A DNA stretch of 64,000 nt from Vibrio sp. S17_S38 (GCF_014694375.1 NZ_JAAUWW010000002.1:1-64000), one strand, 5' to 3'. Shown: positions 1-8,472, counted from the stretch's first letter. Notes: generated by a model from the letters alone, not told the origin. A program made the numbers and translations.

Positions 1-131
1 CTTGGTTAACATAATCACCATCCAGTTTTGTTAAAACTGAATGATACCAAGTGGATCAATTTTCAATTGGTGTTAGTGGATCATTTTTGCACTGGTGGTG
101 ACATCAAGAAAAACGTGTTTTAAAAAGTGCT

Positions 132-878
132 ATGAAAAAAGCCATTATCCGACGAGAATTCATTCCATACTCTCAGGCTGTCGTAAACCAGAATGGGGCA
201 GTTTCCGGATGTGAAATTTTAATGAGATGGAAGTATCATACGAAACTGATTCGGCCAGATGCTTTTATTCCAACGGCTGAACAAACAGGAATGATTATCC
301 CTATGACATTAAATTTGATCGATGATGTTTATAAGCTATGTAAACAGAGCGCCCAATTTTTTACTGATGGGTTTCACTTAAGTATTAATATTTGCCCGAC
401 CCAGCTATCTAAAGCTCACTCCCATCAACTAGTAGAACATTGCCGGCAGTTTTCAGAAGATCCTGATCTTAAGCATATTAGCCTTGTATTAGAGGTCACC
501 GAAAGACAAATTATAAACCATGATCAAGATACTATTGATACCATTGAGGAACTCCATAAGATCGGAGTAGGAATTTCAATTGATGATTTTGGAACCGGTT
601 ATTCAAGCCTTGAAAATATCCGTGATTTCCAAATAGATGGCATCAAAATTGATAAAAGTTTTATTGATGGGTTTCCTCATCGAGCATTAAGTGGCGACAT
701 TATTGATAATATGCTCGATTTAGCAAATAGATTAAAAATTCCAGTGACAGCTGAAGGGATAGAAACACAAACTCAAGCGAATTATTTAATTGAACGTGGT
801 GTGAAGCACTTGCAAGGCTATCTATATCACAAGCCGGAACCATTAAAGTCCTTTCTTCATAACAAGAAGAATAAATGA
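132..878 (+). CDS. EAL-domain cyclic-di-GMP phosphodiesterase, probably N-terminally truncated
   Basis: The 248-residue protein is essentially one EAL domain, the family that hydrolyses cyclic-di-GMP to pGpG. Visible motifs are EILMR (the EAL motif, with I for A and the Glu kept), EVTER near residue 122, DDFGTGYSS near 150, KIDKSFI near 174, EGIET near 210 and GYLYHKP near 230. Full-length relatives carry an N-terminal sensory region and membrane segments that are missing here. Reading upstream in the same frame gives a plausible linker (HQEKRVLKSA), a TGA at 99-101, then SIGVSGSFLHWW, which looks like a membrane-segment end, then another TGA at 42-44. The gene is therefore probably the surviving 3' part of a longer CSS-EAL-type gene. 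No ribosome-binding site stands out before ATG 132. The catalytic residues look intact, but expression is uncertain. Confidence 0.8.
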   Translation: MKKAIIRREFIPYSQAVVNQNGAVSGCEILMRWKYHTKLIRPDAFIPTAEQTGMIIPMTLNLIDDVYKLCKQSAQFFTDGFHLSINICPTQLSKAHSHQLVEHCRQFSEDPDLKHISLVLEVTERQIINHDQDTIDTIEELHKIGVGISIDDFGTGYSSLENIRDFQIDGIKIDKSFIDGFPHRALSGDIIDNMLDLANRLKIPVTAEGIETQTQANYLIERGVKHLQGYLYHKPEPLKSFLHNKKNK

Positions 879-983
879 GGTTTATACTGAGGCTGCAGGT
901 GAGCAACATTTTATAAGCTTATAAATTTCTAAGCTAAGGTGGCCCACAAAAAACTGCAGCTTCAAGTGATACTGGTAGATTAG

Positions 984-1277
984 TTAATTTCTTTCCAACA
1001 CATCACAACGAACAACAGAAACCGCTTCGACTATATCACCCAAATATTTACGACTTTCAATATAATGCGGTGCTACTTTATGTTCCGCAAATGCGGTTTC
1101 GTTGCTGTAAATTTCATATAAATAAAAATGATGATCGTTCGTTTGGTCATTTAACACATCAAAAACTATACAACCTTCTTCATTTTCGACTGAGGCCTTC
1201 GCGTTCTCTTTCATAATTGACAAATATTGTTCACGGCATCCAGCTTTAACTTCATTCTTTACAAAAATACAAAACAT
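984..1277 (-). CDS. putative quinol monooxygenase (ABM family)
   Basis: This small cytoplasmic protein of about 97 residues has the antibiotic-biosynthesis-monooxygenase (ABM) ferredoxin-like fold pattern: a first strand (FCIFVKNEVKAG), a helix (REQYLSIMKENAKASVENEEGC), then HFYLYEIYSNETAFAEH, as in YgiN/LsrG-like proteins. Such proteins act on quinols or small carbonyl compounds without a bound cofactor, and the substrate here is unknown. The start at 1277 is preceded by a good ribosome-binding site (GAAGGAAAG). An upstream in-frame codon would add 21 residues unlike the family. It is divergent from the VOC gene at 1413 and shares its 135-bp intergenic region. Confidence 0.75.
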   Translation of the reverse strand: MFCIFVKNEVKAGCREQYLSIMKENAKASVENEEGCIVFDVLNDQTNDHHFYLYEIYSNETAFAEHKVAPHYIESRKYLGDIVEAVSVVRCDVLERN

Positions 1278-1412
1278 ATTCTTTCCTTCTTTTCGACTGT
1301 GAATACTAGCTATCTTGCCTGAGTTTAATAATCTAAACAAAGTGGAATTTCATTGAAATACACCTATAATTGTACACAATAAAAAACACAGTACATTTTA
1401 ATAGGTGAGATT

Positions 1413-1817
1413 ATGAATAGACCGAAGCCATTCAATGGATTGAGACATCTTGCGTTAACCGTACACCCTTTTGAGGAATGCGTGCATTTTTACCATAAAA
1501 TAATGGGGATGGATATTTCAAGGAAAGCTAACGACAACTTAATTTACCTGAGTTGTGGTAACGATAATTTATCGCTTGGACGAGCACATCATGCTCAAGA
1601 AAATCAGAAACAATCACTTGATCATTTCGGATTCATTGTCGATTCAAAGGAAGATCTGCAAAATTGGTTTAAATTTTTACAGTCCCAAGGTGTCCCTTTA
1701 CTCGATACACCGCATGACCATGGTGATGGAGCACGCAGCTTCCATTGTACTGATCCAGCAGGGAATGTTGTACAACCGCTTTATCATCCTGATATATCAG
1801 GGCAAACCTTCCGCTAG
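1413..1817 (+). CDS. VOC family protein (glyoxalase/bleomycin-resistance fold)
   Basis: The 134-residue protein has two beta-alpha-beta-beta-beta modules of the vicinal oxygen chelate fold. The first starts GLRHLALTVHPFEECVHFY, where His at about residue 12 is a likely metal ligand. The second starts DHFGFIVDSKEDLQNW. The DPAGNVVQ motif near the C-terminus is typical of this family. Members include metal-dependent lyases, dioxygenases and drug-binding proteins, and the substrate cannot be told from sequence. It is a single gene, converging on ytoQ across a hairpin at 1826-1866. Confidence 0.8.
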   Translation: MNRPKPFNGLRHLALTVHPFEECVHFYHKIMGMDISRKANDNLIYLSCGNDNLSLGRAHHAQENQKQSLDHFGFIVDSKEDLQNWFKFLQSQGVPLLDTPHDHGDGARSFHCTDPAGNVVQPLYHPDISGQTFR

Positions 1818-1825
1818 CTTTTAAA

Positions 1826-1866
1826 TTTGCACATAAACCCTCTATTTCCGATGATTTATGTGCAAA
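1826..1866. terminator. perfect 12-bp inverted repeat between convergent genes
   Basis: TTTGCACATAAA at 1826-1837 is repeated inverted as TTTATGTGCAAA at 1855-1866, with a 17-nt loop. It lies exactly between the convergent VOC gene and ytoQ, so a shared bidirectional terminator is likely, although neither side has a long T tract. Confidence 0.6.
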
Positions 1867-1871
1867 AAAAG

Positions 1872-2315
1872 TCACTTATTAGTTAATAAATATTCTAATA
1901 CTTCAACTACTTGGCTAGTATTCGTGGCCCATGCGTGTGCGCTAGCATCCACTTCTTTTAATGGGTGAATGATATCTTCAGCATGGAAAGTAATATAAGG
2001 CTTATCAAGCGCTGCACAATAGCCGGCATCAAAGGCAGCATTCCATTGTTTATATTTTTCACCAAAACGAATAATCGCTAAATCACATTGCTTAATTTGG
2101 TTTTGAATTCGAATAGCATTAATTTTAGCGGACTTATGATCTCGCCAAAATGATTGCTCCTCTACACCTAAAGTATCACCTGCCGCATCACTGCTCTCAT
2201 GGTCGGTCACAGCCGAACTAAAGGTAACATCAAGACCTTTACTCTCACAACCTTGAATGATCTGTGTACGCCAATCAGTATGAATCTCACCAGACAAATA
2301 GACATTCCATGCCAT
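1872..2315 (-). CDS. YtoQ family protein
   Basis: The 147-residue protein matches the YtoQ family over its whole length: it starts MAWNVYLSGEIHTDWR and has the conserved central region QIKQCDLAIIRFGEKYKQWNAAFDAGY. The fold resembles nucleoside 2-deoxyribosyltransferases (an early Glu, a central D-x-A-I-I-R-F strand, and AAFDAGYCAAL), but no activity is established to my knowledge. The gene stands alone. Upstream, at 2329-2347, is a sequence resembling a Fur box, so iron-dependent expression is possible. Confidence 0.8.
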   Translation of the reverse strand: MAWNVYLSGEIHTDWRTQIIQGCESKGLDVTFSSAVTDHESSDAAGDTLGVEEQSFWRDHKSAKINAIRIQNQIKQCDLAIIRFGEKYKQWNAAFDAGYCAALDKPYITFHAEDIIHPLKEVDASAHAWATNTSQVVEVLEYLLTNK

Positions 2316-2328
2316 TATTTACACTCCT

Positions 2329-2347
2329 CAGTATTATTATTCTCATT
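2329..2347 (-). promoter_or_regulatory. candidate Fur box upstream of ytoQ
   Basis: The sequence ending TATTATTATTCTCATT matches about 13 of 17 fixed positions of the Vibrio Fur consensus as I remember it (AATGANAATNATTNTCATT). It lies 14-32 bp upstream of the ytoQ start. This is the weakest of the three candidates in the window. Confidence 0.4.
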
Positions 2348-2553
2348 AACTCATCATCAATAAATTGTACACAATAAATAGGTTAATTGCATTTTCAATG
2401 CTAAATTGTAATTCAGTAAATACATACTAGAAGGAATGGATACAACGTGATTTAAACGCATCCACAACATTCATTAAAGTCATGCCAATTCACTATCGCT
2501 TCGGGCCCGTTAACTGTATGTTATTAAGATTCATCCTAATACGGGAATCTTTT

Positions 2554-3546
2554 ATGTCCTCACTATCATCCATCCCTTTTTCGCTATTAGAACTTGCTCC
2601 AATGCGCCCAAATTCAAGCGTAGGCGAAACTCTAAAAAACAGTTTGGAATATGCACAAACGGCTGAAAAATTAGGCTTTAATCGATTTTGGTTTGCTGAG
2701 CACCACAATATGGAAGGTATTGCCAGTTCAGCCACCTCTGTATTAATTGGCTATATTGCGGCCAACACTCAACATATTCGAGTTGGCGCAGGTGGGATCA
2801 TGCTGCCTAACCACCCACCTTTAGTGGTAGCGGAACAATTTGGTACTTTAGAAAGCTTATATCCTAATCGAATCGATCTTGGTTTAGGGCGAGCACCTGG
2901 CAGCGATCCCACCACTAGCCGAGCTTTAAATCGAGATGAACGCCGCGCCGATCGTTTTCCAGACGAAGTCGCGCAACTGCAAAATTATCTCGGTCCATAC
3001 AATAAAAAACGTGCTGTACGGGCAATTCCGGGTGAAAACACCAACGTGCCGATTTGGTTATTAGGATCGAGTTTATTCAGCGCACAGCTTGCCGCGCAGC
3101 GAGGATTGCCTTATGTGTTTGCTGGTCATTTCGCACCTCGATTTTTACACGAAGCATTGACCATTTATCGTGACCAATTCCAACCATCTGAAGTGTTAGA
3201 TAAACCGTATGTGATGCTGGCACTGCCTTTAGTTGCGGCAGATACAGATGAAGAAGCTAAGTTTTTAAGTACCACGTCTAAGCAAAGAATTTTGGCATTG
3301 ATTCGCGGTGAAGCATTATGGCTACAACCACCGATAGACAGTATGGAAGGACTTTGGAGTGAACAAGAAGAAGCGTATGTCGATAACTTTTTGAGTCTCT
3401 CGATTATGGGAAGCCCGACAACCATCCAACATCGCTTGGAAATGTTAGTCAAACAACTGGGTGTCGATGAATTTATTTTTACCAATGATGTCTACGCTCA
3501 AGACAAACGCTGCCATGCGTTAGAAATTTTATCTAAACTTAAATAG
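2554..3546 (+). CDS. LLM-class flavin-dependent oxidoreductase (luciferase-like, YhbW type)
   Basis: The 330-residue protein belongs to the bacterial luciferase-like monooxygenases, which use reduced FMN or F420 with oxygen. Typical segments are the N-terminal PFSLLELAPMRPN, FNRFWFAEHHNMEGIASSA (the A-E-H-H flavin-site motif), HIRVGAGGIMLPNHPPL, LGLGRAPGSDP, and a C-terminal region ending EFIFTNDVYAQ. The start at 2554 gives the usual family length. An ATG 72 bases upstream would add an untypical tail. The natural substrate is unknown. Its last 15 codons and the following hairpin are duplicated about 860 bp downstream. Confidence 0.85.
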   Translation: MSSLSSIPFSLLELAPMRPNSSVGETLKNSLEYAQTAEKLGFNRFWFAEHHNMEGIASSATSVLIGYIAANTQHIRVGAGGIMLPNHPPLVVAEQFGTLESLYPNRIDLGLGRAPGSDPTTSRALNRDERRADRFPDEVAQLQNYLGPYNKKRAVRAIPGENTNVPIWLLGSSLFSAQLAAQRGLPYVFAGHFAPRFLHEALTIYRDQFQPSEVLDKPYVMLALPLVAADTDEEAKFLSTTSKQRILALIRGEALWLQPPIDSMEGLWSEQEEAYVDNFLSLSIMGSPTTIQHRLEMLVKQLGVDEFIFTNDVYAQDKRCHALEILSKLK

Positions 3547-3632
3547 CTCTCCTTCCCATCAAAAATCTCCGCGAGGCTAATTTATCTAGCCTCGCAATTG
3601 CAGCCACCAGTACTTCAGCTTTTGCTAAAACG
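3498..3632 (+). repeat. copy A of a duplicated junction: oxidoreductase 3' end, hairpin, vctP signal-peptide fragment
   Basis: Bases 3498-3599 (3' end of the oxidoreductase gene plus a hairpin with arms GCGAGGCTA/TAGCCTCGC at 3571-3595) are nearly identical to 4356-4456. Bases 3591-3632 match 4632-4673, the coding sequence of the VctP signal peptide. The two blocks are fused through CTCGCAAT, which occurs in both the hairpin and the vctP gene. That is the mark of a deletion or recombination at an 8-bp microhomology. Confidence 0.8.
3571..3595 (+). terminator. hairpin after the oxidoreductase gene
   Basis: The arms GCGAGGCTA and TAGCCTCGC (9 bp, perfect) flank a 7-nt loop 25 bp after the stop codon. 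There is no clear T tract. A second copy at 4427-4451 has one mismatch. Confidence 0.55.
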
Positions 3633-3667
3633 GTAAGGGTTAACTTAAGTGAGAATATCTAACCACA

Positions 3668-4195
3668 TTAATCATCAGGATTATTATCTATAATGACCTG
3701 CCCATTGCGAGAGTCATAATAGATCGAGATCGTTGGAAGTAAGTTGTATTTATATAAACATTAAGCATTTTTAATATAAGTTGCTTGGTAAACTGATTTA
3801 CTGCTGTCAGCATAATTAGAAACCATTGGAGCATCATCAAGTATAGCGTTCCAAACCGCTTTACAGTCAGGCACGTTATTTAATTGTGGATTTTCTTCAT
3901 CACGAAAATATTGTTGAACAGGAAATCCATTAGCATTGATATCTAATTGACCAGAAGAATCATTACCAAATATCTGTAAATCATTAGCAGCTCTTCCACT
4001 ACTTAATATCATCGCTTTAGAGTGCACCAATTGAATAGCACTTTTAAACGCGGCTCCAGTAGCATTGTTTTTAGCCACATGCGCATCAGTTGTGATATTC
4101 AAAAATTTAGGAGCAACAGTCACTGCTAATACTCCGAGAATGACAATAACAACGACCAATTCAATAATAGTAAAACCACTTATTTTCATAAACAA
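3668..4195 (-). pseudogene. type IV pilin-like prepilin gene interrupted by an in-frame TAA
   Basis: The intact part (3761-4195, 144 residues) starts with a prepilin peptidase site and hydrophobic helix (GFTIIELVVVIVILGVLAV, Glu at position 5 after cleavage), as in MSHA-type pilins. It contains one Cys in VPDCKAVWN. Translation stops at TAA 3763-3761. The same frame continues as CLYKYNLLPTISIYYD and ends at another TAA (3670-3668). The continuation begins with Cys and has the strand pattern of a pilin D-region end, so it is the missing C-terminus with the second disulfide Cys. The gene is probably inactivated by one nonsense mutation; a truncated product or read-through is possible. Another ATG two codons in (MKISG) is an alternative start. 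It lies alone between the two copies of the duplicated junction, which suggests it came with that rearrangement. Confidence 0.75.
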
Positions 4196-4355
4196 CCTTA
4201 GCGGAATTTATCCAAAAACTGGCAACTCAACCATTATAACTAAGTTATTACACATTCACTAAGTTATGAGTCACATGTTAAATCTCTTTGTAATATTTAG
4301 CAGATAAACGTGGCTTTTTTACGTAATCCGATAGAACTAAATGTATAAATGACGA

Positions 4356-4456
4356 TCAAGACAAACGCTGCCATGCGTTAGAAATATTATCTAAACTTAA
4401 AAGCCCTCCTCCCATCAAAAATCTCCGCTAGGCTAATTTATCTAGCCTCGCAATTT
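4356..4456 (+). repeat. copy B of the duplicated junction
   Basis: This is a second, non-coding copy of the oxidoreductase 3' end and its hairpin (compare 3498-3599). It carries a few substitutions and small indels, and one mismatch in the hairpin arm. Together with copy A it brackets the pilin pseudogene. The rest of 4196-4595 holds no gene, only the vctP promoter region with its Fur box. Confidence 0.8.
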
Positions 4457-4560
4457 CTATCTCGTCAGTCTTTTTCTCTATTTTCATGATTTCTATCAAT
4501 ATTTTCATATCTTTACATTTGAAAGATTGATTTGTTCACCAAAAACAATATAGTAATCGC

Positions 4561-4579
4561 AACAATAATTATTCTCATT
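4561..4579 (+). promoter_or_regulatory. Fur box upstream of vctP
   Basis: AACAATAATTATTCTCATT matches about 15 of 17 fixed positions of the Vibrio Fur consensus and lies 17-35 bp before the vctP start codon. Ferric uptake regulator bound there would repress the transporter operon in iron-replete cells. Confidence 0.7.
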
Positions 4580-4595
4580 ACTATATGGAGAAACA

Positions 4596-5564
4596 ATGAA
4601 CCGCCCAATGCTTATGAAATTACTTTCCGTGCTCGCAATCACAGTCGCCAGTACTTCGGCTTTTGCTAAAACAATTACTCTTGAACATTTAATGGGGAAA
4701 ACCACGCTTGAAACCGATCCACAACGTGTGGTTGTCATTGGTGTAGGTGCAATTGATGCGGTTGATGCCTTAGGAATAAAGCCTGTCGCGGTATCCAAAA
4801 TAGCGGCGTTTCCTGATTACTTAACCCAATACGGCAGTAAAGATTACCCATCAGTTGGGACGATTTTCGAACCTGATTTTGAAGCCATTTATAGCCAAAA
4901 ACCAGATTTAATCATTGTTGGTCCACGCAGTTCTAAACATTTTGATGAACTTTCTAAAATTGCGCCGACTTATGTTTTTGCAGTTCAAAATGGCGCTGAC
5001 TATTGGCAAGGCACGCAAAAAATTTGGCATGACCTCGGTGCTATTTTTGATAAAGACCAACTCGTGAACGAAAAAATCACCGCCTATAATCAGCGTTTCA
5101 ATACGATTAAAGCTTACAACCAAAGCCATGATGTTGATGCACTAATGCTAATGAGCTCTGGTGGCAATATCACCTCTTTTGGGGAAGGATCTCGCTTTGC
5201 TGTGCTTTATCAAGATTTTGGATTTAAGCCAACCATGGCAATCGCGCCTAAAAAAGAAACTAAACCTTCTGAAAAAGCCAAAAAATCTGGTCGCACTGGT
5301 GGGCATGGTAACCTGGTTTCTTACGAGTTAGTCGCACAAGAAAATCCTTCAACTCTATTGATCCTTGATCGCGATAAACTGGTTAACAAAGAAAAAAGCA
5401 CCACGCGCCAAGACTTCGAAAACGATTTAGTCAAATCTACTGACGCTTATAAAAACCAGCGTATGGTGTATCTCGATATTCCGGCTTGGTATGTAGCTGG
5501 CTCAGGTATTACCGCAACTGGCACTATGATCCAAGATATTGAAGCGTTAACCAAAACTAACTAA
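4596..5564 (+). CDS. vctP: catechol siderophore ABC transporter, periplasmic binding protein
   Basis: The 322-residue exported protein has a signal peptide (residues 1-24, ending STSAFAK) followed by a FatB/YclQ-type siderophore-binding fold. Visible features are the family motif ETDPQRVVVIGVGAIDAVDALGI, the lobe segment KPDLIIVGPRSSKHFDEL, and a C-terminal DIPAWYVAGSGI. It would bind ferri-catechol siderophores (vibriobactin/enterobactin type) in the periplasm and pass them to the VctDG permease. The start has a GGAG ribosome-binding site 7 nt upstream. The gene order P-D-G-C, then a LysR gene and a receptor, is that of the V. cholerae vct locus. A Lys-rich insertion (KKETKPSEKAKKSGRTGG) sits near residue 215. 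Confidence 0.85.
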   Translation: MNRPMLMKLLSVLAITVASTSAFAKTITLEHLMGKTTLETDPQRVVVIGVGAIDAVDALGIKPVAVSKIAAFPDYLTQYGSKDYPSVGTIFEPDFEAIYSQKPDLIIVGPRSSKHFDELSKIAPTYVFAVQNGADYWQGTQKIWHDLGAIFDKDQLVNEKITAYNQRFNTIKAYNQSHDVDALMLMSSGGNITSFGEGSRFAVLYQDFGFKPTMAIAPKKETKPSEKAKKSGRTGGHGNLVSYELVAQENPSTLLILDRDKLVNKEKSTTRQDFENDLVKSTDAYKNQRMVYLDIPAWYVAGSGITATGTMIQDIEALTKTN

Positions 5565-5693
5565 TGCTCGCTGAATCATCATAAAAATGGCCAACCGATA
5601 GAAGCTACAGCAACCATGCTGTGGCTTTTCATCGTTCAAACTGAACAACATAAAATCATACCCAACATGATGAAAGCCTCAATTTCATTCAAT

Positions 5694-6713
5694 ATGGGTT
5701 TAGAGGTTGATTTGACTCGATTACTCACAAAACATCACTTACAAAAAAGTGGTTGGTTAATACATTGCTTACGAAAACATAGCCTGCTGATCACGTTAAT
5801 CCTACTGAGCTTAGCATCACTCTTTGTTGGTGTAGGCAATGTATCACTTGCAACCTTAATGCAGGGCGATGTCACCACTTGGCAACTTTTTATGACCAGC
5901 AGGATTCCTCGCTTACTCGCTATTTTATTGGCTGGTGGTGGCTTGAGTATTGCGGGCTTAATTATGCAGCAGATTAGTCAGAACCGATTTGCCGCGCCTT
6001 CAACCTCCGGCACTATAGAGTGTGCCATGCTCGGATTTGTGTTGAGCTTGGTGATTTTTGGCAATGGCGATCAGCTGTGGTTAATCTTCGCCATCGCAAT
6101 GCTCGGAACTTGGTGTTTTGTGCAATTAATTCAACGTGTTCAATTTAAGAATGTGGTTTTTGTACCATTAATTGGCATTATTTTTGGTAATATTGTGTCT
6201 TCTATGGCGATGTTTATTGCCTACAAATACGATGCAGTGCAAAACCTTTCAGGTTGGAGTGTCGCCAATTTCGCCAACATTTTAGCCGGTAATTATGAGC
6301 TGCTTTATATTGCACTACCGGTGATGGTCATCAGTTTTCTCTACGCCGCTCGTATCTCCGCAGTCGGTATGGGCAAAGACTTTGCGGTGAATTTAGGCTT
6401 GAATTATCAGCACGTTTTAACGCTTGGAGTCGCATTGGTGTCGATCATGTCCGCCTCGGTGGTGATGATTGTCGGACAACTACCCTTTCTTGGCTTAATC
6501 GTCCCTAATCTTGTCAATCGCTTCTATGGTGACAACTTACGCAAAAATATCCCTCGTACCGCCATGCTAGGTGGCATTTTAGTACTGCTCTGTGATTTAG
6601 CGGGTAGATTAATCATCTTCCCATACGAAGTGCCTATTTCAATGGTGATCAGTTTATTAGGCGGTGGTGTGTTTATTTTTCTGATTTTAAAAGGAATGAA
6701 GCGTGACGGATAA
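5694..6713 (+). CDS. vctD: siderophore ABC transporter permease VctD
   Basis: This is a FecCD-family inner-membrane permease with about 9-10 hydrophobic segments. The typical segments are TSRIPRLLAILLAGGGLSIAGLIMQ (family start motif), AAPSTSGTIECAML, and GQLPFLGLIVPNLVNRF (contact loop for the ATPase). It would pair with VctG to form the channel. The start is uncertain. ATG codons at 5616 and 5694 lack a ribosome-binding site. A TTG at 5712 is preceded by GAGG (5703-5706) at good spacing and would give the family's usual length. The 3' end overlaps vctG by 11 bases, so the two are translationally coupled. Confidence 0.8.
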   Translation: MGLEVDLTRLLTKHHLQKSGWLIHCLRKHSLLITLILLSLASLFVGVGNVSLATLMQGDVTTWQLFMTSRIPRLLAILLAGGGLSIAGLIMQQISQNRFAAPSTSGTIECAMLGFVLSLVIFGNGDQLWLIFAIAMLGTWCFVQLIQRVQFKNVVFVPLIGIIFGNIVSSMAMFIAYKYDAVQNLSGWSVANFANILAGNYELLYIALPVMVISFLYAARISAVGMGKDFAVNLGLNYQHVLTLGVALVSIMSASVVMIVGQLPFLGLIVPNLVNRFYGDNLRKNIPRTAMLGGILVLLCDLAGRLIIFPYEVPISMVISLLGGGVFIFLILKGMKRDG

Positions 6714-7653
6714 AACCAAGATCCTGATGATGGTCGCTCTCTCATTACTGTTTGCAGGCTTATTTATTGGTTATGGTTTAACCACCGATAATTATGAATA
6801 TTTCTTATCTCGCCGGATCCCAAAAGTGGCCGCGATAATCATTGGTGGCTTTGCGATTGGGATGTCGTCATTTTGCTTTCAAACCATCACCAATAATCGT
6901 ATTTTAACTCCGAGTATTATGGGCTTTGATTCTTTGTACTTACTGGTGCAAGTGTTAGTGGTTGCTCTGTTTGGTAGTTTTAGCATTTTCATTATGAATG
7001 CTTTTGTGAATTTCTCTGTTTCCGTACTATTCATGTTGGCATTTTCACTGTTATTATTTGTGATGTATTTTCGTTATTCATCCAACAATATCATTTCATT
7101 GTTACTGCTGGGCGTGATCTTCGGGCAACTGTTTCAAAGCCTATCTTCCTTTTTCATAATGCTGATGGATCCCGATGAGTTCGCCACGGTACAAGCCAAT
7201 ATGTTTGCCAGTTTTAATAATATTCATACCGATTTAGTCTATTGGACCATTCCAATATTAGTTGTCGTTACTATTTATCTATTTCGATTGCACCGCACTT
7301 TAGATGTGTATTTGCTTGATCAAGATAATGCCACCAGCTTAGGCGTTGATATTAAGCGCACCACCCGAACAGTGCTGCTGTTGTCTTCTGTGTTAATTGC
7401 AATTTCAACAGCACTCATTGGCCCAATCATGTTCTTTGGCCTTTTGATCACCAACTTAACCCGTGAGTGGTTTTGCTCATATCAGCACCGATATTTATTG
7501 ATTGGCTGCTCGCTGATGTCGGTATGTACGCTACTTAGTGGGCAATGGTTGGTAGAAAAAGCTTTCGGATTTGAAACGACCTTAAGCGTTATCATCAATT
7601 TCGTCGGCGGTCTTTATTTCTTAACCTTACTCCTGCGTAATAAAGTAACTTAA
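6703..7653 (+). CDS. vctG: siderophore ABC transporter permease VctG
   Basis: This second FecCD-type permease has 316 residues, about 9 membrane helices, and starts with GTG inside the end of vctD. Family features are SRRIPKVAAIIIGGFAIGMSSF near the N-terminus, TPSIMGFDSLY, an inner loop with DVYLLDQDNATSLGVDIKR, and the ATPase-coupling region IGPIMFFGLLITNLTRE. It forms a heterodimer with VctD in the inner membrane. Fourteen bases separate it from vctC. Confidence 0.85.
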   Translation: MTDKTKILMMVALSLLFAGLFIGYGLTTDNYEYFLSRRIPKVAAIIIGGFAIGMSSFCFQTITNNRILTPSIMGFDSLYLLVQVLVVALFGSFSIFIMNAFVNFSVSVLFMLAFSLLLFVMYFRYSSNNIISLLLLGVIFGQLFQSLSSFFIMLMDPDEFATVQANMFASFNNIHTDLVYWTIPILVVVTIYLFRLHRTLDVYLLDQDNATSLGVDIKRTTRTVLLLSSVLIAISTALIGPIMFFGLLITNLTREWFCSYQHRYLLIGCSLMSVCTLLSGQWLVEKAFGFETTLSVIINFVGGLYFLTLLLRNKVT

Positions 7654-7666
7654 TGGTGTATTCACA

Positions 7667-8425
7667 ATGATTGAACTGAAAAATTTAACCAAAAAATTTG
7701 GTCAACAGTTAGTGGTTGAGCAAGCCAGTGCCCAATTCCAAAAAGGCCAAGTCACGGCAATTATTGGCCCTAATGGCGCGGGGAAAAGTACCTTATTATC
7801 GATGGCGGGACGATTACTCAATCGAGATGAAGGCGAAGTATGGATTGATGGACAAGAATTAGTCGATTGGGATACCAAAGCACTGGCAAAACGTTTATCG
7901 GTTCTACGCCAAGCTAATGGATTTACACTGCGTTTTACCGTGCGTGAATTGGTGTCTTTTGGGCGTTTTCCTTATTGCCAAGGAAACTTAACCGCTGACG
8001 ATAATCACGTCATCGATCAAGCAATTTCTTATTTGGATCTCGCGACAATTGAACATAAATATTTGGATGAACTCAGCGGTGGTCAGCGTCAATTGGCTTT
8101 TATCGCCATGGTGATCGCGCAAGATACAGGTTATGTCTTTTTAGATGAACCGTTGAATAATCTCGATATTAAGCATTCATTACAGATCATGGCCACCATT
8201 AAGCGATTGGCGCACGAGCTCAATAAAGCGGTGGTGATTGTGATCCATGATATTAATTTTGCTTCTTGCTACGCTGATACCATTATTGCGCTCAAAAAAG
8301 GCAAGATTGTCGCTAAAGGTCAAGTTGAGCAAGTAATTGATGCCAAAGTGCTGGGAGAAATATACGAAACGCCATTTAATGTGATTGAAGTAGATAACAA
8401 GCGCGTATGCCTGTATTACGCTTAA
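7667..8425 (+). CDS. vctC: siderophore ABC transporter ATPase VctC
   Basis: The 252-residue ABC ATPase has Walker A GPNGAGKST (residues 34-42), Q-loop LRQANGF, signature LSGGQRQL, Walker B YVFLDEP and switch His in VVIVIHD. Its length and sequence type fit iron-siderophore importers (FepC/FecE class). It would power VctDG import of the ferri-siderophore delivered by VctP. It is the last gene of the operon and converges on the LysR gene. Confidence 0.88.
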   Translation: MIELKNLTKKFGQQLVVEQASAQFQKGQVTAIIGPNGAGKSTLLSMAGRLLNRDEGEVWIDGQELVDWDTKALAKRLSVLRQANGFTLRFTVRELVSFGRFPYCQGNLTADDNHVIDQAISYLDLATIEHKYLDELSGGQRQLAFIAMVIAQDTGYVFLDEPLNNLDIKHSLQIMATIKRLAHELNKAVVIVIHDINFASCYADTIIALKKGKIVAKGQVEQVIDAKVLGEIYETPFNVIEVDNKRVCLYYA

Positions 8426-8472
8426 CATCAAAAGCGAGTGAGTTCACTTCATCAATCTAAAGCGATCTCACT

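Noticed and set aside
521-526. TGATCA in the EAL gene, and other single copies (for example at 1619 and 39275), as iterons.
   Set aside because: They share only the 6-base core or a few flanking bases, which is expected by chance over 64 kb.
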